Shown here in pieces: positions 1 to 5,450 of a DNA stretch of 6,830 nt. Numbering within the stretch: the stretch's first letter is position 1; every line of letters starts with the position of its first letter. Made by a program: the position numbers and the translations under genes. Below the pieces are notes generated by a model. It had not been told where the DNA came from. It did not search any database and saw nothing but the letters and a program-made list of their open reading frames with translations. This DNA is from CAZKCK01 sp964552325. Lineage in GTDB: Bacteria > Bacteroidota > Bacteroidia > Bacteroidales > TTA-H9. The stretch spans positions 1 through 6,830 of the forward strand of contig CAZKHA010000182.1 in assembly GCA_964552325.1 (NCBI GenBank), given 5' to 3'.

Positions 1-21
1 GCAGCAGCCGGTTTTCCGCCA

Positions 22-54
22 TTTTTAGGCAGCCTTGAACTTTTGGTACTTTTG
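22..54 (+). repeat. 33-bp dispersed repeat, copy 1
   Basis: This segment, starting TTTTTAGGCAGCCTTGAAC, recurs at 484-516 in the same orientation with three mismatches in 33 bases. It resembles the short dispersed intergenic repeats common in Bacteroidota genomes; that wider claim is from general knowledge, while the two copies are seen directly. Its 3' end overlaps the left arm of the nested palindrome at 46-94. Confidence 0.75.
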
Positions 55-94
55 TGGAACCTGCCCTGAGCCTGCCGAAGGGAGACAAAAGTAC
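46..94. repeat. nested palindrome: 10-bp inverted repeat around a GC-rich palindrome
   Basis: GTACTTTTGT (46-55) and ACAAAAGTAC (85-94) are perfect inverted repeats. Between them lies CCCTGAGCCTGCCGAAGGG (64-82), itself an imperfect palindrome found twice more in the window in full-length form. The whole could fold into a stem topped by a smaller GC-rich hairpin. This is the architecture of a REP/MITE-like intergenic repeat; no gene is inside it. Confidence 0.75.
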
Positions 95-161
95 GGCGAT
101 AAATCATACAATTTTCTTCAAAATTTGCTCATTAAAACATCAAAGAACCTTGTTTTTGTCT

Positions 162-197
162 TTACTTTTCGTTGACAATCAGCCAAAAGAAAAGTAA
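162..197. repeat. hairpin TTACTTTTC / GAAAAGTAA
   Basis: TTACTTTTC (162-170) and GAAAAGTAA (189-197) form a perfect 9-bp stem with an 18-nt loop. The right arm lies in GCCAAAAGAAAAGTA (182-196), which is repeated identically at 6798-6812, where it forms part of another hairpin. This marks it as a dispersed family rather than a gene-specific signal. It could act as a terminator for an unseen gene, but no long T-run follows. Confidence 0.65.
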
Positions 198-412
198 TCT
201 CAATACCACCCATTTTCCTCAAAATAAGGCATTCGATCAGGCCACTATTTGAAGAAAAATCATTCTGGAGAGGGGGTGGCCTTCTAAAAATAGCAAACAA
301 GAAAATGTGCTAATTAGCACTAAACCAGTCTAATGATGCTCAATAAGCTAATAATTCGCTTCACGCTCATTTTCACCCCGAATGCTAAAGGGCAGGCATC
401 TACACATCTTCA

Positions 413-431
413 CCCTTCGGCAAGCTCAGGG
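413..431. repeat. CCCTTCGG..CTCAGGG dispersed palindrome, copy 2
   Basis: CCCTTCGGCAAGCTCAGGG is the reverse complement of the motif at 64-82 with one mismatch. A related form in the other orientation is at 3422-3441, and degraded forms are near 3349-3367 and 3486-3500. It lies in gene-free DNA only. Confidence 0.8.
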
Positions 432-440
432 CAGGCTATC

Positions 441-480
441 AGCACATTTTCACATCAGCACATTTCCACATCTTCACATC
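441..480 (+). repeat. 16-bp tandem repeat, 2.5 copies
   Basis: AGCACATTTTCACATC (441-456) is followed directly by AGCACATTTCCACATC (457-472, one mismatch) and a half unit TTCACATC (473-480). Related CACATCTTCAC words also occur just upstream at about 402-413. It is low-complexity intergenic DNA; I see no coding or regulatory meaning. Confidence 0.75.
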
Positions 481-483
481 GGT

Positions 484-516
484 TTTTTAGGAAGCCTTGA
501 ACTATTGGTCCTTTTG
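484..516 (+). repeat. 33-bp dispersed repeat, copy 2
   Basis: Second copy of the repeat at 22-54, with 30 of 33 bases the same and the same orientation. Unlike copy 1, it is not followed by the CCCTGAG palindrome; it runs into TTCAAGTT and then AT-rich unique sequence. Confidence 0.75.
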
Positions 517-686
517 GTTCAAGTTAAAAGAACATTGATAGTATATTAGACTACCTAAAACCAATCTACTCACTAAAAACAGCTAAGAACTGATAAAGGC
601 GAATACGTATTGATTGGCGCAAAGTACTTCAACATGCAAGTGTTTTAGCCAATGTACAGGCATACAACAGCTTACTTACAGGCAAA

Positions 687-716
687 TTGGTCTTGTTCAA
701 AGTTATTATATCTTTG
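687..716 (+). promoter_or_regulatory. candidate promoter for the carboxyltransferase-marC operon
   Basis: TATCTTTG at 709-716 matches the Bacteroidota -7 consensus TAnnTTTG. TTGG at 687-690 lies 18 bp upstream, within the usual spacing for the -33 element. It is the best match I found upstream of the gene starting at 855 and implies a leader of about 130 nt. The consensus is established knowledge; use here is inferred, and the -33 half is weak. Confidence 0.5.
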
Positions 717-854
717 TATGTGAATGTATTATATGAAAGAAAATTGCTCCAACATTTTTATTAATCCACATATTTTGAGTTACTTTGCTTTCGGAAATCA
801 ATATCCAAAGTTGATCTTTAATCACCTTAGAATCAATCATCTATTAGCGATACC

Positions 855-2591
855 ATGAAGAAAAGCCTTCTTATTCGCGATGTTACGCTGCGCGATGGAC
901 AGCAGTCGCAATTTGCTACCCGTATGAGCCAAGCTCAAATTGACCGTGTATTGCCTTTGTTTGCAAAGGCTGGTTTTTATGCCCTAGAAGTATGGGGCGG
1001 TGCTGTGCCCGATTCAATTATGCGTTATCTGAACGAAGATCCATGGCAACGCCTCGAAATCATAAAATCAGTAATTGGCGATAGCACAAAGCTTACCGCT
1101 TTATCGCGGGGGCGCAACCTTTTTGGCTATAATCCCTACCCCGACGATGTAATCGAAGGCTTTATCCGTAATTCGGTGGCCTCGGGTATCGATATTATGC
1201 GTGTGTTTGATGCGTTGAATGATATCGAGAATATTAAGACTTCCGTTGCACTCCTTAAAAAATACGGTGGCACAGCCGATTGCACCATCTGCTACACGGT
1301 TGACCCCAAATTCTCGACACGTACCAAGGTTAAAGCCTTCTTGCACGGTAAAACCCTGCCCAGCAAGATTTTTACGGATGACTACTTTGTGAACAAAGCC
1401 AAGGAATTGCAAGCGCTGGGTGCTGATATGATCACCTTAAAGGATATGGCTGGCTTGGTAAACCCTGTGAGAGCGGGACGAATGATTTCGCGTATGAAAT
1501 CGGAACTGAACATCCCCATAAATTTCCATACACATTGCACCCCTGGCTATGGACTTGCTTCCTCACTTATGGCCATATTGGCAGGTGTTGACATTCTTGA
1601 TACGGCTATCCTGAACTTTGCCGGCGGTCCTGCAGCCCCACCTTTTGAGCTAATACAGATCTTTTGCCGTAAGCTTGGCATCCAAACCAATGTAAACCTT
1701 GAAGTTGTGGGTATGATAAATGAATTGCTGGCCGAGATACGCAAAGAACTTGTTGCTTACGATACCATTGAAGAGTTTCCAAAACAGTTTAACATTGCTA
1801 CGGATAGTTTGCCGGCCGAAATAAGCCAGTTGTTCGATAAAGCCATCACTTTGGCCAACGAGAACAAACAAACCGATTTGCTGGAAGTATGCCATCAGAT
1901 AGAAGATTACTTTAAGTTGCCCAAACCCGACGATAAGGTTAAAGATGCCGAGATACCCGGAGGAATGTACACCAATATGTTGGCGCAGTTAAAGCAATTG
2001 AAATTGGAGAAACTACTGCCACGCACACTCGAGCTTATTCCTGACGTTCGGCTGGCTGCTGGCTTGCCCCCGCTGGTAACCCCAACAAGCCAGATTGTGG
2101 GCGCACAAGCCGTAAATTGTGCCATCGACGAAGAAAAAGGCGCAGAACCTTTTACCTCAAAATCATTGCAATTTGTTAATCTGGTAAAAGGCGTTTATGG
2201 CAAAACCCCCTTTCCGGTTGATCCCGAATTCAGGTTTAAGATAAGCGGCGTAAAAGATGAAATGCCTTATGATACACGCTATTATAAGAAGCAAGCCAAT
2301 CCGGTTTTTGAAGAGTATGGAGGCTTGCAACTGGCTACCACCGAAAAAGAAGAACTGCTGCTGGAGTTGTTTCCAAACGTGGCCAACGATTTCTTGAAAA
2401 AACGCGTAGAAAACAACTACCTCAACAAGATACACCAAATTGAAGCAGCAAAAGCTCAGCAGTTTGAGGATGAGAAAGCAGCTTATACCAATTTGAGCGA
2501 AGAAGAAAAACAAAAAAGGCTGCTACAAGGTTTGTATAATTACGAATGGACCAGTAGTGCCGACGAATCCAGCCATATGGGGCTTTCATAA
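855..2591 (+). CDS. biotin-dependent carboxyltransferase subunit (OadA / PycB / 5S type), no biotinyl domain
   Basis: This 578-residue protein belongs to the family that moves a carboxyl group between carboxybiotin and pyruvate/oxaloacetate or a related acceptor. The N-terminal half is the TIM-barrel domain. RDVTLRDGQQS (8-18) holds the metal-ligand Asp9, LKDMAG (195-200) holds Lys196, which matches the lysine carboxylated in relatives, and HTHC (225-228) gives His225 and His227 as metal ligands. The conserved C-terminal PYC/OADA domain shows PGGMYTNM (368-375) and PPLVTPTSQIVG (405-416). The protein ends in a charged helical tail; no MKM biotinylation site is present, so a separate carrier protein is needed and is not in this window. 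About 45 residues near 310-357 look like an insertion relative to the 5S subunit as I remember it. The region matching the TSQP loop of pyruvate carboxylase reads GGPAAPP (257-263). The ATG follows GCGATACC, with no Shine-Dalgarno sequence. The exact substrate (oxaloacetate decarboxylase, pyruvate carboxylase or transcarboxylase) cannot be settled from this subunit. The marC-like gene begins 11 bp downstream. Confidence 0.88.
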   Translation: MKKSLLIRDVTLRDGQQSQFATRMSQAQIDRVLPLFAKAGFYALEVWGGAVPDSIMRYLNEDPWQRLEIIKSVIGDSTKLTALSRGRNLFGYNPYPDDVIEGFIRNSVASGIDIMRVFDALNDIENIKTSVALLKKYGGTADCTICYTVDPKFSTRTKVKAFLHGKTLPSKIFTDDYFVNKAKELQALGADMITLKDMAGLVNPVRAGRMISRMKSELNIPINFHTHCTPGYGLASSLMAILAGVDILDTAILNFAGGPAAPPFELIQIFCRKLGIQTNVNLEVVGMINELLAEIRKELVAYDTIEEFPKQFNIATDSLPAEISQLFDKAITLANENKQTDLLEVCHQIEDYFKLPKPDDKVKDAEIPGGMYTNMLAQLKQLKLEKLLPRTLELIPDVRLAAGLPPLVTPTSQIVGAQAVNCAIDEEKGAEPFTSKSLQFVNLVKGVYGKTPFPVDPEFRFKISGVKDEMPYDTRYYKKQANPVFEEYGGLQLATTEKEELLLELFPNVANDFLKKRVENNYLNKIHQIEAAKAQQFEDEKAAYTNLSEEEKQKRLLQGLYNYEWTSSADESSHMGLS

Positions 2592-2602
2592 ACCTTACGC
2601 TT

Positions 2603-3241
2603 ATGCATGTTTACATCACTTCATTCCTGCTGTTCTTTACCTCCTTCTTTACGCTCATAAACCCCGTGGGTGCCATGCCCGTGTTTATGACCATGACCAA
2701 CCGGCTCAACGATTCCCAGAAACGAAGGACGGCTTTACGGGCCTGTTTTACGGCTTTTTTAACGCTGATAATTTTTGCATTTGGCGGACAGTTGTTGTTC
2801 AGGTTGTTTGGAATTAGCGTGAACGGTTTCAGGGTTGTTGGAGGCATTATCTTCTTTAAAATGGGCTACGATATGCTTAATGCCCGCCTTAGCCGAATAA
2901 AAATTGAGAAAAGCCAAGTGCGCGAATATGTTGACGATATTTCGATAACGCCGCTTGGAATCCCCATTATTGCAGGGCCAGGTGCTATAACCAATAGTAT
3001 TGTGCTTATGGAAGACTCGCAAACCCTTGCCATGAAATTTGTTTTGATAACATCTATTGTTGCCACCCTTTTGCTCACCTACATTGCCATGGTGGGAAGC
3101 GGAAAATTTGTTGCCATCATTGGCGAAACCGGAAATAAAATAATGATGAAGCTCATGGGATTAATCGTGATGGTTATTGCCGTTGAGTTTTTGGTTTCTG
3201 GCCTAACACCCATTGTACGGACAATGTTTAAGATTGCTTGA
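2603..3241 (+). CDS. MarC family integral membrane protein
   Basis: This 212-residue hydrophobic protein has about six predicted membrane helices (near residues 4-27, 44-66, 70-90, 115-136, 143-165 and 181-203), the usual size and layout of the MarC (UPF0056) family. Diagnostic motifs are INPVGAMPVF (19-28) in the first helix and ITPLGIPIIAGPGAIT (115-130) opening the second half; the two halves echo each other, as in this family. MarC proteins sit in the inner membrane. Their substrate is not established, and an early link to multiple antibiotic resistance was later withdrawn, so no transport role should be assumed. The gene starts 11 bp after the preceding stop, which suggests cotranscription, although I see no functional link to the carboxyltransferase. 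The ATG at 2603 places the first helix right at the N-terminus, fitting the family. Confidence 0.9.
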   Translation: MHVYITSFLLFFTSFFTLINPVGAMPVFMTMTNRLNDSQKRRTALRACFTAFLTLIIFAFGGQLLFRLFGISVNGFRVVGGIIFFKMGYDMLNARLSRIKIEKSQVREYVDDISITPLGIPIIAGPGAITNSIVLMEDSQTLAMKFVLITSIVATLLLTYIAMVGSGKFVAIIGETGNKIMMKLMGLIVMVIAVEFLVSGLTPIVRTMFKIA

Positions 3242-3284
3242 AGTTGGTGAGTTAGTGAGCTAATGTACTCAATAGCTGATGTTT

Positions 3285-3333
3285 AAGAGGTTTTTACAAG
3301 GCCTCTTTGATGCCAAATTTAATGGCAATCAAA
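3285..3333 (+). terminator. two overlapping hairpins downstream of the marC-like gene
   Basis: AAGAGG (3285-3290) pairs with CCTCTT (3302-3307) over an 11-nt loop. Overlapping it, TTTGATGCCA (3306-3315) pairs with TGGCAATCAAA (3323-3333) apart from one bulged A. They lie 44-92 bp after the stop of the marC-like gene and could end its transcript. Neither is followed by a clear T-tract, so intrinsic termination is uncertain. The two folds share bases and are mutually exclusive. Confidence 0.4.
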
Positions 3334-3339
3334 TGTGAG

Positions 3340-3441
3340 AATGCGGTGCCCTGATCTTGCCGAAAGCTGAAGATGCTTGCGCAAAGCAGCAGTTCCGAGC
3401 ATTCGGAATGAAAATGCGATGCCCTGAGCACAGCCGAAGGG
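3340..3441. repeat. direct repeat pair carrying CCCTGAG..GAAGGG palindromes
   Basis: AATGCGGTGCCCTGATC (from 3340) and AATGCGATGCCCTGAGC (from 3413) are near-identical direct repeats 73 bp apart. Each continues into a version of the dispersed palindrome: degraded at 3349-3367 and full, as CCCTGAGCACAGCCGAAGGG, at 3422-3441. Between them TTCCGA (3393-3398) and TCGGAA (3403-3408) form a 6-bp stem with a 4-nt loop. The gene-free stretch 3242-3560 is therefore built of repeats; I see no coding frame in it. Confidence 0.65.
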
Positions 3442-3510
3442 TAAGGTGGTGCTTAGGCAAACTCAGCAGAACTGTTTGAGGTGGACATTGAGCCTGCCAA
3501 AATGCGCACA

Positions 3511-3530
3511 CCAATAGCTTACGCTGTTGG
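3511..3530. repeat. 8-bp hairpin next to the accessory island boundary
   Basis: CCAATAGC (3511-3518), TTAC loop, GCTGTTGG (3523-3530) makes an 8-bp stem with a single G-T pair. It lies 14 bp outside the left arm of the 14-bp inverted repeat at 3545-3558. Its place at the junction may mean it belongs to the boundary element, or it may end transcripts reading out of the CPCC gene on the reverse strand. Confidence 0.5.
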
Positions 3531-3544
3531 GGCTGTTTACCCGA

Positions 3545-3558
3545 TTATGCACCGTTTT
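3545..3558. repeat. left arm of 14-bp inverted repeat enclosing the CPCC gene pair
   Basis: TTATGCACCGTTTT here is the exact reverse complement of AAAACGGTGCATAA at 4426-4439. The arms enclose an 895-bp unit holding the 189-residue gene and the CPCC gene. The left arm ends 5 bp before the last base of the CPCC stop codon. I found no matching target-site duplication outside the arms. Confidence 0.8.
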
Positions 3559-3563
3559 TCTTG

Positions 3564-3839
3564 TCATTCTAATGGTTTCCACTTTTCGTCTCGTTTTTCG
3601 TCCTTTGTCGGTTGTCTTACGTTTTTAATCATCTCTCTTTCGCAAGCACCAAATTCCATAAAATTCTTTTGTCCTTGTTTTAATGAAACTCTATTTGCAC
3701 CACCTTCATAGTACGGGTCATCAAACTGTATTGGGTCGTCTTCCCAAAAGCAAACTTCGCAAATGTCGTAATGTCCGTTTGGCTGTTCTGTAAATGTCTT
3801 GTAGCCACAACAAGGACAAGCAAATTTTTCTGTTACCAT
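3564..3839 (-). CDS. CPCC family cysteine-rich small protein
   Basis: This 91-residue protein has the layout of the Cys-rich CPCC family: FACPCCGYKTF (6-16) with Cys8, Cys10 and Cys11, then YDICEVCFWEDDP (24-36) with Cys27 and Cys30, then the GGANRVSLKQGQ block (46-57) and FGA (63-65). The cysteines suggest a zinc-ribbon-like metal site; that is inferred, and the family has no established function. I chose the ATG at 3839 over an in-frame TTG at 3851. The ATG overlaps the stop of the upstream gene in ATGGTAA (7 nt) and follows GGTGGAAAGT, which points to translational coupling. The C-terminus is lysine- and glutamate-rich. The stop lies just inside a 14-bp inverted repeat, so the gene looks like the distal part of a two-gene module. 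Confidence 0.8.
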   Translation of the reverse strand: MVTEKFACPCCGYKTFTEQPNGHYDICEVCFWEDDPIQFDDPYYEGGANRVSLKQGQKNFMEFGACEREMIKNVRQPTKDEKRDEKWKPLE

Positions 3840-4402
3840 ACTTTCCACCAAGGTTTTTTATTCTCAAATGAATAGTAACTTCCTCCTGTCAAAATTTTTG
3901 TGTCAAGGTCATATTTGAACTCAACCCATTCGTCAGAATCGTGCATAGGATTATATGCAAGCCCTGATACCAAATTATTCTCAACTTTAATTTCAGCTAA
4001 TCCGTCCCACGAAATCCTTTCTGTATCCCAATGTGTTCCGTCAGGCTCAATAATTGTCAAGTCAGTTTGGTCTTGCAAAACAAGTCTGCCTTTACTCGCC
4101 TTGAAAATCTTTGAATAGCCAACTCCAAAAACTTTAATAGGTTTTGTTTCGTTTGGATTCATTAGGTAACAAGTTCCACAAGCTATAATCAATAAGTTTT
4201 GAGTTTTTTCTAACTCAATTATTTGTTTTAATTCTGTCCAACCCGGTTGAAAGTTTGCAACCCATTCAGTCTGGTCTGTCTTGTAAAAACGAACAGGAAA
4301 TCCCTCTGAATAAAATGGTGCTTCATTGTCTGTTACAGGAACATACATTGGTCCATAAGTCGGCAAAGATGTTAAAATTTCGTATCGTTTTTCTGTCGTC
4401 AC
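3833..4402 (-). CDS. hypothetical protein, 189 residues, paired with CPCC protein
   Basis: I do not assign a family. The protein is soluble-looking, with no signal peptide or membrane helix, and is rich in aromatic residues and beta-prone segments. Visible blocks are LPTYGPMYVPV (13-23), FYSEGFPVRFYK (30-41), EWVANFQPGWTELKQ (46-60), IIACGTCYLMNP (72-83) with Cys75 and Cys78, and IIEPDGTHWDTERISWDG (117-134). The end KKPWWKVW is tryptophan-rich. The start is GTG at 4402: the frame is closed upstream by TAG and contains no ATG between. That GTG lies 14 bp from a hairpin-forming boundary repeat, and I see no TAnnTTTG promoter in the short gap, so the gene may depend on read-through from outside. 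The last codons overlap the CPCC start by 7 nt, so the two probably act together. The gene is AT-rich compared with the carboxyltransferase gene. Confidence 0.75.
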   Translation of the reverse strand: MTTEKRYEILTSLPTYGPMYVPVTDNEAPFYSEGFPVRFYKTDQTEWVANFQPGWTELKQIIELEKTQNLLIIACGTCYLMNPNETKPIKVFGVGYSKIFKASKGRLVLQDQTDLTIIEPDGTHWDTERISWDGLAEIKVENNLVSGLAYNPMHDSDEWVEFKYDLDTKILTGGSYYSFENKKPWWKVW

Positions 4403-4416
4403 TTTGTTTTGTTTAG

Positions 4417-4475
4417 GGGCGTTCTAAAACGGTGCATAACTTGTTTATGTATACGGTATAACCGTACTAACGCCC
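4417..4475. repeat. 59-bp imperfect palindrome (attC-like boundary site)
   Basis: GGGCGTT (4417-4423) and AACGCCC (4469-4475) form the outer 7-bp stem. Inside it ACGGT (4429-4433) faces ACCGT (4461-4465), nearly concentric with the outer stem. An alternative local hairpin is perfect: TACGGT (4452-4457), ATA, ACCGTA (4461-4466). The right arm of the 14-bp inverted repeat (4426-4439) lies inside. The size and two-step stem recall integron attC sites, but the GTT/AAC boxes face the opposite way from the RYYYAAC...GTTRRRY consensus, so this is not a standard attC. Confidence 0.55.
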
Positions 4476-4589
4476 ATCCTTTCTGCATGTATTGTACAGC
4501 CAGGTCCGTTGTTTATTTTTTCCAAGTCTGCCATCAAGTGGGTTTATGGCCGTAAAAGTAAGAAAAAGTTTTATTGATATGTGAAGTAT
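4452..4589 (+). repeat. direct repeat A of about 138 bp
   Basis: From the hairpin at 4452 through ACTAACGCCCATCC to AAGTAT at 4589, this sequence recurs at 5517-5654. The stretch 4466-4589 aligns without gaps at a constant offset of 1065 bp, with about 12 mismatches in 124 bases. It is non-coding. Together with copy B it brackets the MntA/HepT genes. Upstream of the alignment the copies share only short words such as GTGCATA. Confidence 0.88.
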
Positions 4590-4612
4590 CCTCAGTGTCC
4601 GTCAAAAATTAC

Positions 4613-4640
4613 GAGATTCTTCGCTGCGCCCAGAACGACC
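4613..4640 (+). repeat. GATTCTTCGCTGCGCC dispersed-type repeat
   Basis: GAGATTCTTCGCTGCGCCCA followed by GAACGACC resembles a short repeat found between genes in many Bacteroidota genomes. There is only one copy in this window, so the call rests on recognition alone. It lies in the gene-free stretch 4590-4803, which otherwise holds the hairpin at 4725-4752 and nothing else I can name. Confidence 0.4.
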
Positions 4641-4724
4641 ACGGGTTAGAAAGATTGCGGGTGTAAGTGGGTGGCCATATGTTGCAGCCAGTCGGAATAT
4701 CCGTTCAACATCTTAGTAAACCAC

Positions 4725-4752
4725 AGCCGGAAACAATGAATCCGGCTTTTCT
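4725..4752 (+). terminator. intrinsic terminator on the forward strand
   Basis: AGCCGGA (4725-4731) and TCCGGCT (4741-4747) form a perfect GC-rich 7-bp stem with a 9-nt loop, followed by TTTTCTT. This is the classic terminator form, reading forward. On the reverse strand the stem is followed by GTGGTTTAC, a poor tail for HepT transcripts arriving from 4804. No forward gene lies within 1.4 kb upstream, so the signal either serves an unseen forward RNA or is a relic. Confidence 0.6.
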
Positions 4753-4803
4753 TATGCAAACTCAATCCGGCATGCGTTTTAGGCCTATTTGTTGCAGGCA
4801 GTT

Positions 4804-5145
4804 TTATTCTTTTTCAATCACGTCTTGGATCTGACTGTACAATTCAGGTATCTTATTTTTAATTACGTCCCAAACAATAGCGTAATTAATCCCCATATAA
4901 TCATGAATCAAACGGTCTCTCATACCTGCCATATTTTTCCAGTTGATGGAATTCCATTTTATTTTAAAATCAGCTGGTATTTTCTTTGTCGCCTCTCCAA
5001 TAATCTCTAGGCTCCTTACAATAGCTCTTTTTAAAGTCTCATCTTGAATTAAGTTGTCTTTTGTAAAATCATTTTCAACAACAGACATTATATACAAACA
5101 CTCATCTTGAATGTGCCTTAAATACGCTAATGGTTCTTTAGACAT
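4804..5145 (-). CDS. hepT: HEPN-domain ribonuclease toxin, HepT family (DUF86)
   Basis: This 113-residue all-helical protein matches the HepT/DUF86 family in length and pattern. The catalytic RX4HXY motif is intact as RDRLIHDY, with Arg76, His81 and Tyr83, inside the typical MAGMRDRLIHDY context (72-83). Earlier blocks YLRHIQDE (8-15) and AIVRSLEIIGEA (41-52) are also typical. In studied systems HEPN dimers cleave RNA, and the partner MntA neutralises HepT by attaching AMP units to the motif tyrosine; that mechanism is known from relatives and inferred here. Its ATG lies inside the end of the mntA frame, overlapping in ATGTCTAA (8 nt), so the two are almost certainly cotranscribed and coupled, with the antitoxin first. 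The gene is strongly AT-rich and sits between two direct repeats. Confidence 0.9.
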   Translation of the reverse strand: MSKEPLAYLRHIQDECLYIMSVVENDFTKDNLIQDETLKRAIVRSLEIIGEATKKIPADFKIKWNSINWKNMAGMRDRLIHDYMGINYAIVWDVIKNKIPELYSQIQDVIEKE

Positions 5146-5434
5146 ACATTACTTCTCTTAAAATATTTGGCCCAATATAGGGACTTAATCCATTTTTAGT
5201 CACAATCTCAACTTTTTCATTTTTGAACAGTTTCTCAAATAAGTCATAAACTGCCATATAATTGTCAAAGTTCTCTTTCTCGGGTTCAAAATCAATTAGA
5301 ATATCAATATCACTTTTGTCAGATTGTTCATCTCTCAAATAAGAACCGAATAATCCAATATTTTGAATCCCATATTTTGAGAACTCTGATTTATGAGTCC
5401 TAATAGTAGTCAGAATGTAATTTTTATTTGTCAT
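5138..5434 (-). CDS. mntA: MntA family minimal nucleotidyltransferase antitoxin
   Basis: This 98-residue protein is a minimal nucleotidyltransferase of the pol-beta superfamily. The nucleotide-binding motif is GLFGSYLRDE (27-36) with Gly30 and Ser31. The two catalytic aspartates follow in KSDIDILIDF (40-49) as Asp42 and Asp44, and Glu76 in KVEIVT (74-79) is the likely third acidic residue. All expected active-site positions are present, so it should be active. In relatives it AMPylates HepT to silence it. The start ATG at 5434 lies close downstream of a TAnnTTTG box, implying a leader of only about a dozen bases and no Shine-Dalgarno sequence. It is the first gene of the reverse-strand pair, and about 80 bp separate it from direct repeat B. 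Confidence 0.9.
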   Translation of the reverse strand: MTNKNYILTTIRTHKSEFSKYGIQNIGLFGSYLRDEQSDKSDIDILIDFEPEKENFDNYMAVYDLFEKLFKNEKVEIVTKNGLSPYIGPNILREVMYV

Positions 5435-5450
5435 TATCTTTTATTTGTCA

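Larger units (their letters stand above)
1..854. other. gene-free, repeat-rich upstream region
   Basis: I see no supportable gene here. A 60-codon reverse reading frame at 118-300 runs through repeat sequence and has no protein-like features, so I do not call it. The stretch holds a nested palindrome (46-94), a 33-bp near-repeat in two copies (22-54 and 484-516), a hairpin (162-197), two copies of a CCCTGAG/GAAGGG dispersed palindrome, a 16-bp tandem repeat (441-480) and a candidate promoter (687-716). The interval 517-686 shows nothing I can name. Confidence 0.7.

Noticed and set aside
118..300. 60-codon reverse reading frame in the upstream region
   Set aside because: It runs through dispersed repeat sequence, has no recognisable domain, and no promoter or neighbour supports it.
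441..480. CRISPR-like array
   Set aside because: The 16-bp units are directly adjacent with no spacers and only 2.5 copies; it is a simple tandem repeat.
2163..2513. 116-codon reverse frame inside the carboxyltransferase gene
   Set aside because: Complement of a lysine/glutamate-rich coding region, giving a Phe-rich translation typical of antisense shadows.
3839..3851. TTG start at 3851 for the CPCC protein
   Set aside because: It would add four residues and lengthen the overlap to 19 nt; the ATG at 3839 gives the usual family N-terminus and a short coupling overlap.
3545..4439. Insertion sequence
   Set aside because: It has terminal inverted repeats, but neither enclosed gene resembles a transposase and no target-site duplication was found.
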